Shown: positions 51,806 through 59,567 of the stretch, piece after piece | Position numbering within the stretch: the stretch's first letter is position 1 | How the letters are laid out: each line of letters opens with the position of its first letter | From: Halococcoides cellulosivorans | Lineage (GTDB): Archaea > Halobacteriota > Halobacteria > Halobacteriales > Haloarculaceae | Reading direction: 5' to 3' | Length of the DNA stretch: 64,000 bases | NCBI RefSeq assembly: GCF_003058365.1 | Contig: NZ_CP028858.1 | Location: forward strand, 682,001 to 746,000 | Program-made: the position numbers and the translations under genes | The notes under the pieces: generated by a model | Database searches by the model: none | Told to the model about the DNA's origin: nothing | The model's input: only the letters and a program-made list of their open reading frames with translations

Positions 51806-53140
51806 TCACTCCAGCGCGCTCGCGAGCACTTTCCCCGCGGTCAGGACCGGGTCCCAGGTCGGGCCAAAGGGGGGCGCATAGGAGAGATCGAGTCGCGAGA
51901 GTTCGGTCGCGGTCAGGTCGGTGTGGAGTGCGGTCGCGACCGGGTCGATTCGCTTAGCGACGCCCTCCCGGCCGACCATGCTCGCCCCCAGCACGCGCCC
52001 GCTCGCCCGATCGCCCCAGAGTTCGATCGTCACCTTCGACCCTCCGGGGTAGTAGCCCGCCCGCGAGGCGCCGTCGATCGTGATCGATGCGGGGTCGAAC
52101 CCCGCGGCCCGCGCGCGCTCGGGAACAGTGACGCCCGTCCGGGCGACCTCCAGGTCGAACGCCTTCAGGACGGCCGTCCCGGCGGTCGGCCCGACGGGCG
52201 TCGGATCGCCCGCGACGGTCGTCCCGATCGCTCGGCCCGCACGATTGGCCGTCAGCGCGAGGGGGACGTACGTGGGGTTGCCCGTGACGGTGTGGTCCGC
52301 TTCCGCACAGTCGCCGGCGGCGTAGACCCGATCGGTATCGGTCCGCCCGAGGCGATCGGTCGCGATCGCGCCGGTCTCCCCGATCGCGATCCCGGCGTCG
52401 GCCGCGAGCGCGGCGTTCGGCGTGACCCCCGCGGCGACGAGCACGAGATCGACGGCCCGGCGCTCGTCGGCCACGACGCTCGGCCCAGCGTCGATCGCCT
52501 CGACGGTCGTCCCCAGATGGAGACCGATCCCCTGCTCGCGGAGGTGCTTCTCGACCTGCGTTGCGATCGTCGGCCCGAACGGTTCGAGGACGTGCTCGCG
52601 CATCTCGTACAGGTCGACCGTACAGTCCTGCCCGTCGAACGCCTCGGCCATCTCGACGCCGACGTAGCCGCCGCCGACGACCGCGACCCGCTCGACGGCG
52701 CCCGATTCGAGGCGCTCGCGGATCGCGCGCCCGTCGGGCAGGTCGTGCAGACTCAGCACGTCGTCGCGGTCGATCCCGTCGATCGGTGGCTCGATCGCGC
52801 TCGCGCCCGTCGCGATCAAGAGATCGCCATACGACTGGTCGTACCGATCGCCCTCGCTCTCGACGGTGACGGTCTGGGCCGCCGTGTCGATCGCGACGAC
52901 CTCGCTCTCGGTCCGTAGGTCGATGTCCCGCTCGTCTCGGAATCGGTCCGCCGAGACGGCGACCAGATCGTCGAGGCTCGCGATCTCGCCTTTGACGTAG
53001 TAGGGCAGGCCACACGCACCGTAGGAGACCCACTCGCCACGCTCGAAGACGACGATCTCTCGGTCGGGGGCCTCGCGGCGGGCCTTGCTCGCGGCACTCA
53101 TCCCTGCGGCGTCGCCGCCGATCACGACGAACGGATCCAT
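51806..53140 (-). CDS. CoA-disulfide-reductase/NADH-oxidase-like flavoprotein
   Basis: 444 residues from the ATG at 53140. The FAD motif VVIGGDAAGMSAASKARR, the single redox cysteine Cys43 in SYGACGLPYY, a second dinucleotide site VAVVGGGYVGVEMAEAF and the C-terminal dimerisation domain place it with the CoA-disulfide reductase/NADH oxidase/persulfide reductase group. It probably reduces a thiol disulfide or polysulfide in the cytoplasm. A CTTTAG box lies at 53164-53169. Confidence 0.9.
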   Translation of the reverse strand: MDPFVVIGGDAAGMSAASKARREAPDREIVVFERGEWVSYGACGLPYYVKGEIASLDDLVAVSADRFRDERDIDLRTESEVVAIDTAAQTVTVESEGDRYDQSYGDLLIATGASAIEPPIDGIDRDDVLSLHDLPDGRAIRERLESGAVERVAVVGGGYVGVEMAEAFDGQDCTVDLYEMREHVLEPFGPTIATQVEKHLREQGIGLHLGTTVEAIDAGPSVVADERRAVDLVLVAAGVTPNAALAADAGIAIGETGAIATDRLGRTDTDRVYAAGDCAEADHTVTGNPTYVPLALTANRAGRAIGTTVAGDPTPVGPTAGTAVLKAFDLEVARTGVTVPERARAAGFDPASITIDGASRAGYYPGGSKVTIELWGDRASGRVLGASMVGREGVAKRIDPVATALHTDLTATELSRLDLSYAPPFGPTWDPVLTAGKVLASALE

Positions 53141-53163
53141 ACGCGGCGATCGACCGCCGCCGG

Positions 53164-53169
53164 CTAAAG
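53164..53169 (-). promoter_or_regulatory. TATA-like box for the CoA-disulfide-reductase-like gene
   Basis: CTTTAG on the minus strand, centred about 27 nt before the ATG at 53140. Confidence 0.4.
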
Positions 53170-53234
53170 TATTGTGCCGATCGGACACAGACGGCCGACG
53201 CCAGCTTGAATGGGCTGGCAGCCCCATCGCGACC

Positions 53235-53447
53235 ATGAGTGTCGCCAGCACGTGTGAGATTTGCGACCGGGCGGTCGAACACACCTGCACGCGGTGTGGT
53301 GATCTGGTCTGTGATCGCCACTACGACGATCGGAGCGGCTTTTGCACCCGGTGTGCCGGCGAGACTCGGCCCAGTGGCACGACCGACGAGTCCGGACCGA
53401 GCGGTGATTCAGGGTGGTCCGACGGCGTCGATACGTATCGGAGTTGA
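53235..53447 (+). CDS. Small zinc-finger protein
   Basis: 70 residues from the ATG at 53235. Eight metal ligands lie in the first 41 residues: CEICDRAVEHTCTRCGDLVCDRHY and GFCTRCAG. The spacing resembles a B-box/AN1-like cross-brace that could bind two zinc ions. A Ser/Gly/Asp-rich tail follows. Function unknown; such small zinc-finger proteins are frequent in haloarchaea. Confidence 0.75.
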   Translation: MSVASTCEICDRAVEHTCTRCGDLVCDRHYDDRSGFCTRCAGETRPSGTTDESGPSGDSGWSDGVDTYRS

Positions 53448-53589
53448 ACGAGGGATGGATCTGGGAGTGGCCCCCCGAGTCCCGTCCGATCGTGTTGATT
53501 GTAATTTATACACAGACGGTGCTCGTGATATCAAACGAAATTATTAACGAAAATTTGATGAGTATCGGGCGGAAAATACACACGGACTC
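53448..53589 (+). promoter_or_regulatory. AT-rich leader/promoter region of the rhamnogalacturonan lyase gene
   Basis: Most of this 140-nt spacer, from about 53490 on, is AT-rich, with possible TATA elements AATTTATACA (about 53502-53511) and ATTATTAACG (about 53541-53550). The composition differs from other starts here and fits a regulated or acquired gene with its own promoter. Confidence 0.45.
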
Positions 53590-56500
53590 ATGCGAGAGGG
53601 GAACTCCAGTCCAGACGTCGACGTTTCGAGGCGTACAGTCCTCAAAGGTCTCGCGGCCACCGGTGCCGCGGGGATCGTCCCGGCGACGGCGAGCGCGCAG
53701 TCGTCTGCCCCCAGACAGGTCGAGAACCTGGACCGAGGCGTGGTCGCGGTCCCGTCGGGGGACGGCATCCTCGTCCGCTGGCGACTGTTCGGGACCGACC
53801 CCGACGACCTGGGATTTCACGTGTATCGCAACGGCGAGCAGGTCAACGACTCGCCGATTACGGGCAGTACGAACTTCCACGATGCGGGCGGTTCACCAGG
53901 CGATGCGTACATGATCGAGACGGAAGACGGCGAGCAGTCGAAGTCGGTCGAGGCCTGGGAAAACGACTATATCGACATTCCGCTGCACGAGCGGCCCGGG
54001 AGCCAGTACCACCCGAACGACGCCAGCGTCGGCGACCTGACGGGGAACGGCCGGTACGACATCGTCGTCCAGTGGTATCCCGACAACGCCCAGGACAACG
54101 CCTTCGAGGGCCACACCGATCCGACCGTCTTCGAGGCGGTCACGCTGGAAGGCGAGACGCTCTGGCAGATCGACCTGGGCCCCAACATCCGGTCGGGGGC
54201 CCACTACGCGCAGTGGCTCGTCTACGACTTCGACGGCGACGGCATCTCGGAGTTCGTCGTCCGAACCGCCGACGGGACGGTCGACGGCGAAGGGTCGGTT
54301 ATCGGTGATCCGAACGCCGACTGGATGAACGGCGAGGGCCGGAGCCTCGAAGGGCCCGAGTACCTGACCGTCTTCGACGGGACGACGGGCGCGGAGATCA
54401 CGACCACGGACTTCGAGCCAGCCAGAGGCGACATTTGCTCGTGGGGTGACTGCTACGGCAACCGCGGCGAGCGGTTCCTCGCGGGCGTCGCCTACCTCGA
54501 CGGCGAACACCCGAGCATCGTCGAGGCCCGCGGGTATTACGAACGGAGCGCGCTCGCGGCCTTCGACTTCGACGGCGAGAACCTGACCCAGCGCTGGCAC
54601 TTCGACAGCGCCGACGGGTGGGGGGATTACGCCAGTCAGGGCAATCACCAGTTGAGCGTCGCCGACTGCGACGGCGACGGCTACGACGAAATCGTCTACG
54701 GGCAGTGTGTGATCGACCACGACGGGACCGGCCTGCACACGACTGGCTGGGGCCACGGCGACGCATTGCACGTGGGCGACTTCGCTCCCGATCGTGAGGG
54801 TCTGGAGATCTTCGGGCCCGGCGAAACCGGGAACATGGGCGAGGCGATGCGCGACGCAGAGACCGGCGAGCCACTCTGGTTCAGCGGCGAGAGCGGCGAC
54901 GTCGGGCGAGGCGTCGCCGGCAACATCGATCCCTCGAACTACGGCGCCGAGGCCTGGTCCTCGGCCGACAACGGCCTTCGCGACGCCGAAACGGGCGATC
55001 CCGTCGGCAGTACACCCGGCCCGAAAAACCACCTCGTGTGGTGGAAAGGCGACCTGAAGCGGGAACTGCTCGACGGGACCTGGATCGGCGAGTGGGATCC
55101 GAACGACGACACGACACATACGGTCGAAGACTTCGGCGGCGTCGGTTCGAACAACGGGTCGAAGGCGAACCCGAGCCTCACTGCCGACATCCTCGGTGAC
55201 TGGCGCGAGGAGGTGCTGCTCCGCCGCGACGACAACGAGGCACTGCGCCTGTTCGCGACGCCGTACGAGACCGACCACCGGATCTACACGCTGATGCACG
55301 ACCCGATGTACCGATGTGCGATCGCCTGGCAGAACGTCGCGTACAACCAGCCGCCACATCCGAGCTTCTACATCGGCAACGGCATGGACGAACCGCCGGC
55401 GCAGAACATCCAGCCGATCGGTAGTGACCCCACGGATCGCATCTTCGGCCTGCCCAGTGTGCCGAACGTCCCCGACGACACGTATCAGCTGGTCAATGTC
55501 AACTCGGGACACGTCCTCTCGGTCGCCAGTGGGAGTGAATCCGACGGCGCGGACGTGGTCCAGGCGAGCGATTCGGACGCGTCGGCTCAGCAGTGGGACC
55601 TGGCCTACGCCGGCAACGGCCAGTACGACCTCCTCGCAGCCCACTCTGGGAAGGCACTGGACGTCTCCGGGTCGTCGGAAGAGGACGGCGCAAACGTCCA
55701 GCAGTATGCGCCCAGCGCCAACGCGAACCAGCGGTGGTATCTCGACCCACGAGGCGACGGCACCTACCGGATCGTCGCTGCCCACTCCGAGAAGGTTCTC
55801 GAAATCAGCGAGCAGTCGACGGCCGACGGCGCGACCGCCCAGCAGTGGACGTGGAACGGGGGCGACCACCAGCGCTGGGAACTCGTGCCCACCCAATCGT
55901 GGGCTGGCGCGGGCCCGATCACCATCGACGGCGGGGGCGCGGACATTTGGGGCACTGCAGACGCCGGCCACATGTACGCGGGCCAGGTGACTGGCGACTT
56001 CGACGTGGTAGTGCGGGTCGCGAACGTCGAGGACACCGACGCGTTCGCCAAGGCTGGCCTCATGGTTCGCGCCGGGATGGACGCCGGGGCGGCGAACGCG
56101 ATGATCCGGCGGACACCGTCACAGACGTCCTTGCAGTGGCGGCCCGAAGCGGGCGCGGAGTCGGTCAGTCTCACCTCGGGGGCGACCGCCGAGAGCGAGG
56201 TCACCGGTGGGACGACCGATCATACCGTCCAACGCCTGATGCGCTCGGGCGACGAACTGCGAGCGTACACCTCGGCCGACGGCGAGGAGTGGACACTCCT
56301 GGCGACGGTGTCGATGTCGCTACCGGAGGAGGTGATGGTCGGACTGGCGGTGACGAGTCACTCCGCCGGGACGCTCGCCACGGCCGAATTCGAGAAATTC
56401 GCTGGCGTCGATCCGACCCTCAACCAAGACATCGGGACGGTCGAGGCCGCCGGGAGTGTGACCGACGACAGCACCGATCTCGACCCGGTCGACGGTCGCG

Positions 56501-56694
56501 TCCCTCGTGATCTCGACGGCGACGGGATTCACGAGGACATCAACGGGAACGGAAAACTGGACTTCCCGGACGTGAACGCGTTCTTCCAGCACTCCGATCG
56601 GCCAGTCCTCGACGATCACACTGCAGCCTACGACGTCACTGGGGACGGCGTTGTCGACATGCAGGACGTGCTCGCGCTGTTCGAACTGATCTGA
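53590..56694 (+). CDS. Secreted multidomain rhamnogalacturonan lyase (PL11) with lectin-like and dockerin-like modules
   Basis: 1034 residues. A twin-arginine signal (SRRTVLKGLAATGAAG, residues 13-28) targets it for Tat export. Residues about 42-625 match polysaccharide lyase family 11, including SVGDLTGNGRYDIVVQWYP, YDFDGDGISEFVVRTADGT and ADILGDWREEVLLRRDD. A ricin-type beta-trefoil domain with QxW repeats spans about 632-770, a DUF1349/LamG-like domain about 772-940, and the end (about 975-1034) holds two calcium-binding dockerin-like repeats (DLDGDGIHEDINGNGKLD, YDVTGDGVVDMQDVLALF). It would cleave the rhamnose-galacturonate backbone of pectin outside the cell. No cohesin gene is in the window. 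Confidence 0.92.
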   Translation: MREGNSSPDVDVSRRTVLKGLAATGAAGIVPATASAQSSAPRQVENLDRGVVAVPSGDGILVRWRLFGTDPDDLGFHVYRNGEQVNDSPITGSTNFHDAGGSPGDAYMIETEDGEQSKSVEAWENDYIDIPLHERPGSQYHPNDASVGDLTGNGRYDIVVQWYPDNAQDNAFEGHTDPTVFEAVTLEGETLWQIDLGPNIRSGAHYAQWLVYDFDGDGISEFVVRTADGTVDGEGSVIGDPNADWMNGEGRSLEGPEYLTVFDGTTGAEITTTDFEPARGDICSWGDCYGNRGERFLAGVAYLDGEHPSIVEARGYYERSALAAFDFDGENLTQRWHFDSADGWGDYASQGNHQLSVADCDGDGYDEIVYGQCVIDHDGTGLHTTGWGHGDALHVGDFAPDREGLEIFGPGETGNMGEAMRDAETGEPLWFSGESGDVGRGVAGNIDPSNYGAEAWSSADNGLRDAETGDPVGSTPGPKNHLVWWKGDLKRELLDGTWIGEWDPNDDTTHTVEDFGGVGSNNGSKANPSLTADILGDWREEVLLRRDDNEALRLFATPYETDHRIYTLMHDPMYRCAIAWQNVAYNQPPHPSFYIGNGMDEPPAQNIQPIGSDPTDRIFGLPSVPNVPDDTYQLVNVNSGHVLSVASGSESDGADVVQASDSDASAQQWDLAYAGNGQYDLLAAHSGKALDVSGSSEEDGANVQQYAPSANANQRWYLDPRGDGTYRIVAAHSEKVLEISEQSTADGATAQQWTWNGGDHQRWELVPTQSWAGAGPITIDGGGADIWGTADAGHMYAGQVTGDFDVVVRVANVEDTDAFAKAGLMVRAGMDAGAANAMIRRTPSQTSLQWRPEAGAESVSLTSGATAESEVTGGTTDHTVQRLMRSGDELRAYTSADGEEWTLLATVSMSLPEEVMVGLAVTSHSAGTLATAEFEKFAGVDPTLNQDIGTVEAAGSVTDDSTDLDPVDGRVPRDLDGDGIHEDINGNGKLDFPDVNAFFQHSDRPVLDDHTAAYDVTGDGVVDMQDVLALFELI

Positions 56695-56718
56695 TCCGTC
56701 GACAGCGGCGATCTCACC

Positions 56719-57675
56719 TCAGTTCGGCAGGCGCTCGACGTCTGCGAGGATCGCACTCGCGGTCTCGGGCCCGCCCGCGCCACGGCCCGAGAGGTTGAGT
56801 CGACCGGCGTTGTCGGTGTCGAGTTGGACGATGTTGGTCGTCCCCGTCACGGCGAGTTCGCTGTGTTCGGGGACCAGACGGGGCCCGACCCGGACCTCGC
56901 CGTCGACGACCTCTCCGATCAGGCGGATCGTCCGGCCGTCCTCGCTGGCCAAATCGAGTGCACTACCGGGAACGGATTTGATGCCTTCGACGGTCGCATC
57001 GTCGAGCGTGTAGGTTCGCTCGCACTCTGCGAGCACGTTCGCGAGGATGACACACTTCAGCGCGGCGTCGGTGCCCTCGACGTCGAACGCGGGATCGGTC
57101 TCTGCGACGCCGAGGTCCTGGGCCTCGGCAAGCACGTGATCGTACCCCAGGCCTTCGGCGGCCATCCGCGAGAGGATGAAGTTCGCCGTGCCGTTGAGGA
57201 CGCCACGGGCGGCCTGGATCGTCGCGGGACTGTAGTCTTCGATCGTCGAGAGCACCGGGATCGCCCCGGCGACGGTCGCCTCGAATCGGACCTCGCCCTC
57301 GCTCGCGCGTTCCAGGTCGCGCACGTCGGCAAACCGCTCGGCCATCGGGCCTTTGTTCGCGAGCACGACGTGGCGGTCGCGTTCGAGGGCCGCCCGGACG
57401 TGGCCGAAGCCCGGTTGGGCGTCACCCAGCGTGACGGGCGTGACCTCGACGAGCGCGTCGTAGTCGGCGTCGAGGACGGCGTCCGGGTCGGCGTCGCCCA
57501 GCGCGGCCTCGCCCTCGATGTTCTGACGATCGAGTGCGGCCTTGACGTCGATCCCCGTGGGGTCGATCGCCGCCGACGCGACGTTGGCCATGCCCGTGAC
57601 GCGATGACCGTAGTCGGCAGCGAGTTCGGCAACCGAACTCCCGACCGTACCGGTCCCCATGATCGCGAGGTCCAT
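56719..57675 (-). CDS. hom: Homoserine dehydrogenase
   Basis: 318 residues. The Rossmann motif LAIMGTGTVGSSVAELA and the catalytic region (ANKGPMAERFADV, ATVAGAIPVLSTI, GVLNGTANFILSRM, DVEGTDAALKCVILAN) identify the enzyme, which makes homoserine for threonine and methionine synthesis. The C-terminal ACT domain of bacterial enzymes is absent. The ATG overlaps by 1 nt the stop of an ACT-domain protein just upstream, which may supply regulation in trans. Confidence 0.95.
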   Translation of the reverse strand: MDLAIMGTGTVGSSVAELAADYGHRVTGMANVASAAIDPTGIDVKAALDRQNIEGEAALGDADPDAVLDADYDALVEVTPVTLGDAQPGFGHVRAALERDRHVVLANKGPMAERFADVRDLERASEGEVRFEATVAGAIPVLSTIEDYSPATIQAARGVLNGTANFILSRMAAEGLGYDHVLAEAQDLGVAETDPAFDVEGTDAALKCVILANVLAECERTYTLDDATVEGIKSVPGSALDLASEDGRTIRLIGEVVDGEVRVGPRLVPEHSELAVTGTTNIVQLDTDNAGRLNLSGRGAGGPETASAILADVERLPN

Positions 57676-58205
57676 CAGGCCTCACCTCCCGGCGCGAGCG
57701 GTTCGACGACGTGGAGGTCTTTCTCGGCGGCGACCGATCGGACGGCGTCCAGCGTGGAACTGACGGCCCCCGATTCGGTCTTCAGGCGAAGGCGTGCACT
57801 CGACACGTCCTCCGATCCCTCGGGCGCCGTCAGCGCCAGGTCGACGACGGCGCCGTTGCGCTCCTGGAGTTGCGAGAGCGTATCTGAGAGGTCGGTCTCG
57901 ACGAGGTGGCCGACCAGCAGGACCGTCACTTCCTCGGAGTATCGCTCCTGGCCGGCCTGGATGACGTTCACGCCAGCCTCGCGCAGCGCGTCGACGATCT
58001 CCTCGAAGCGGCTGGGGGCGGCCTCAAGATCCACCTCGACGGGGATGCGCCCCCGGGGTGTGAGGTTCCCACGCTCGTGGAAGATACTCAGGAGATTGCC
58101 GCCGTTGTTGGCGATCGGTTCGAGTGTCCGCAACAGCTCTCCCGGTTCGTCGCTGAGTTCGAGCCGGACTGTGTACGACCGCAGTCCGTCGGGCGCGTCA
58201 CTCAT
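57675..58205 (-). CDS. ACT-domain amino-acid-binding protein
   Basis: 176 residues from the ATG at 58205. Residues about 10-85 form an ACT domain (YTVRLELSDEPGELLRTLEPIANNGGNLLSIFHERGN) and a second ACT-like half follows. It is immediately upstream of hom with a 1-nt ATGA overlap. Expected role: sensing an amino acid such as threonine to regulate homoserine dehydrogenase (inference from context). Confidence 0.88.
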   Translation of the reverse strand: MSDAPDGLRSYTVRLELSDEPGELLRTLEPIANNGGNLLSIFHERGNLTPRGRIPVEVDLEAAPSRFEEIVDALREAGVNVIQAGQERYSEEVTVLLVGHLVETDLSDTLSQLQERNGAVVDLALTAPEGSEDVSSARLRLKTESGAVSSTLDAVRSVAAEKDLHVVEPLAPGGEA

Positions 58206-58485
58206 CGTCCGATCACCTCCCGAGCGTGGGTGGGTCCGCTCATCGTCGGGTGATAGGCCCTCACCGTTAAGAAGGCGTCCATTGCGGTCGATCGTTATAC
58301 TTTCACGTGGGCACTGGTAACGGTACACAACACCATCCCCTCGGTGGACCGACCGTGGTCGTCGCGTCGTTCTCACGACGGTCACAATCGGTCGCCGTCA
58401 GGTGTCACGGCCCGACGCGGCGCTCGCTCGATGGCCCCGATCGCGGCCCGCACTCTCGTCCCGCTCGCTGGCGGCGAGCAGGGAG
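58206..58485. other. Intergenic region between the ACT protein gene and the coupled membrane-protein genes
   Basis: About 280 nt. On the minus strand a TTAACG element (about 58265-58271) and a GTATAACG element (about 58293-58300) may be promoters for the ACT-hom operon, implying a leader of 30-60 nt. No gene or riboswitch-like fold could be supported by eye. Confidence 0.4.
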
Positions 58486-58728
58486 TCAACGATCAGGCTC
58501 CGTCCGTCGGAGTAGGGCCGCCAGCGCGAAGCCCACGAGCCAGGCAACGGCTGTGAGCGCACGAACCACGTCGACGGAGTTCGCGAATCCCAGAACGCCG
58601 AGGAGGGTGTGGGCGGGGCGAACGTGGACGGTCGGGAGCAACAGGAGTCCGAGGAGGCCGAGACAAAAGCACCCGACGGCGACGTTCCCGAGGACCCGAC
58701 GCAGGGTTGGCGGGCCGCGGCCAGTCAC
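58486..58728 (-). CDS. Small two-helix membrane protein, translationally coupled
   Basis: 80 residues from a GTG at 58728 whose bases overlap the upstream stop codon (GTGA at 58725-58728). Two membrane helices (about 14-33 and 54-73) flank a loop with VRPAHTLLGVLGFANS. The overlap indicates termination-reinitiation coupling with the 120-aa membrane protein upstream. Easily missed because of the GTG start. Function unknown; the pair may form a complex. Confidence 0.65.
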   Translation of the reverse strand: MTGRGPPTLRRVLGNVAVGCFCLGLLGLLLLPTVHVRPAHTLLGVLGFANSVDVVRALTAVAWLVGFALAALLRRTEPDR

Positions 58729-59087
58729 GACGAGTCGGCCCTCTCGCTGTCGAGATCCTGCGACGAGGCGACGGCGAGCCAGAGCAAGAGTCCGACTGCG
58801 ATCAAGAGCCCCAGCACCGTCCCGCCGAGCCCGAAGTCGTGCAAGATGCCGATATCGATCGGAGCGCTCCCACTCGACGCGGGCCGGACGAGGTTGCCCG
58901 CATCGTAGACGACGGCCGCCAGTCCCCCGATCAGGAGGCTGCCCGCGAGCGGATAACCGAACCGAAACGCCCGGGCAGCTCGCGACGACGGCGGCACGTC
59001 CGCCACCCAGAGCCCCAGCAGGTACACACCGACGATTACGATTGCGGCAACGCCGAGGCCGGCGAGCGTAGCGGTTGCCACGGCCAT
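58725..59087 (-). CDS. Three-helix membrane protein, unknown function
   Basis: 120 residues with three hydrophobic helices (about 5-28, 45-62 and 85-107) separated by polar loops. It is followed in coupled fashion by the small membrane protein at 58486. It sits next to the second hairpin cassette, whose far end lies near its promoter side. No recognised family. Confidence 0.65.
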   Translation of the reverse strand: MAVATATLAGLGVAAIVIVGVYLLGLWVADVPPSSRAARAFRFGYPLAGSLLIGGLAAVVYDAGNLVRPASSGSAPIDIGILHDFGLGGTVLGLLIAVGLLLWLAVASSQDLDSERADSS

Positions 59088-59311
59088 GCGGTCCCATGGC
59101 CGCAGATCCTCATTAAGATGGGGTCACAGACTCGCGGAGCGGTCGGTCGAGAGCAGGTCGATCGCTTCGGTCTTGACCGCATCCGCGCTCGCTCGCCGTC
59201 GTCTCGAATATACCTACGACGGATCGAAAACGGCCCGGTCGATCGTCACCGACTGGTTGTCACTCGTACCGGCTACGGTGGCAGTAGCGGCCGCGGTCGC
59301 GGCCCGCGCAT
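59088..59311. other. Spacer between the membrane-protein gene and hairpin cassette 2
   Basis: No gene is seen; an open plus-strand frame runs through here and the hairpins but has no support. A further GC-rich inverted repeat (GGCCGCGGTCGCGGCC, 59289-59304) adjoins the cassette. The promoter for the 120-aa membrane protein should lie just right of 59087. Confidence 0.45.
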
Positions 59312-59547
59312 CCCGCTCGCCGTGGCGAGCGGGTTCACCGGAATCGCCGGACGGCGATTCCGGGTCTTTTTGGTCGAGCTTTTTCGAGTCGAGCGGAACC
59401 GAAGGTTCCGCTGACCATGCGAACGGACGCTTCGCGTCCGTGAGCAGAGAGCGGTCGCCGCAGGCGACCCGACGTGGTTCGAAAGAGCGCAGAGCGCTCT
59501 TTCGTCATCACGAGAGAGCGGAGCTCTCTCGAACGACAGAAAAAGGT
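59312..59547 (-). repeat. Seven-hairpin cassette, copy 2
   Basis: Read on the minus strand from EF-2, it has the T-tract, then hairpins at 59511-59531, 59480-59504 and 59453-59469 (near-identical to copy 1). Two locus-specific hairpins follow (59423-59441, 59392-59412), then an A-rich motif (59360-59385, resembling 38062-38087), then two more locus-specific hairpins (59338-59363, 59312-59333). Stems are 7-11 bp with mostly 3-nt loops. The A-rich motif lies at nearly the same distance from the T-tract as in copy 1 (about 160 nt). Confidence 0.85.
59537..59547 (-). terminator. T-tract after EF-2
   Basis: ACCTTTTTCTG on the minus strand lies about 20 nt after the EF-2 stop codon and is identical to the T-tract after tRNA-Val. 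It fits an archaeal intrinsic terminator. Confidence 0.55.
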
Positions 59548-59567
59548 CGTCTGGAAAAGGTCGTCGT

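Noticed and set aside
37811-59547. A 21-kb mobile element integrated at tRNA-Val and bounded by the hairpin cassettes
   Set aside because: No integrase is present, no copy of the tRNA 3' end occurs at the far side, the cassettes are inverted not direct, and the interior holds ordinary chromosomal genes.
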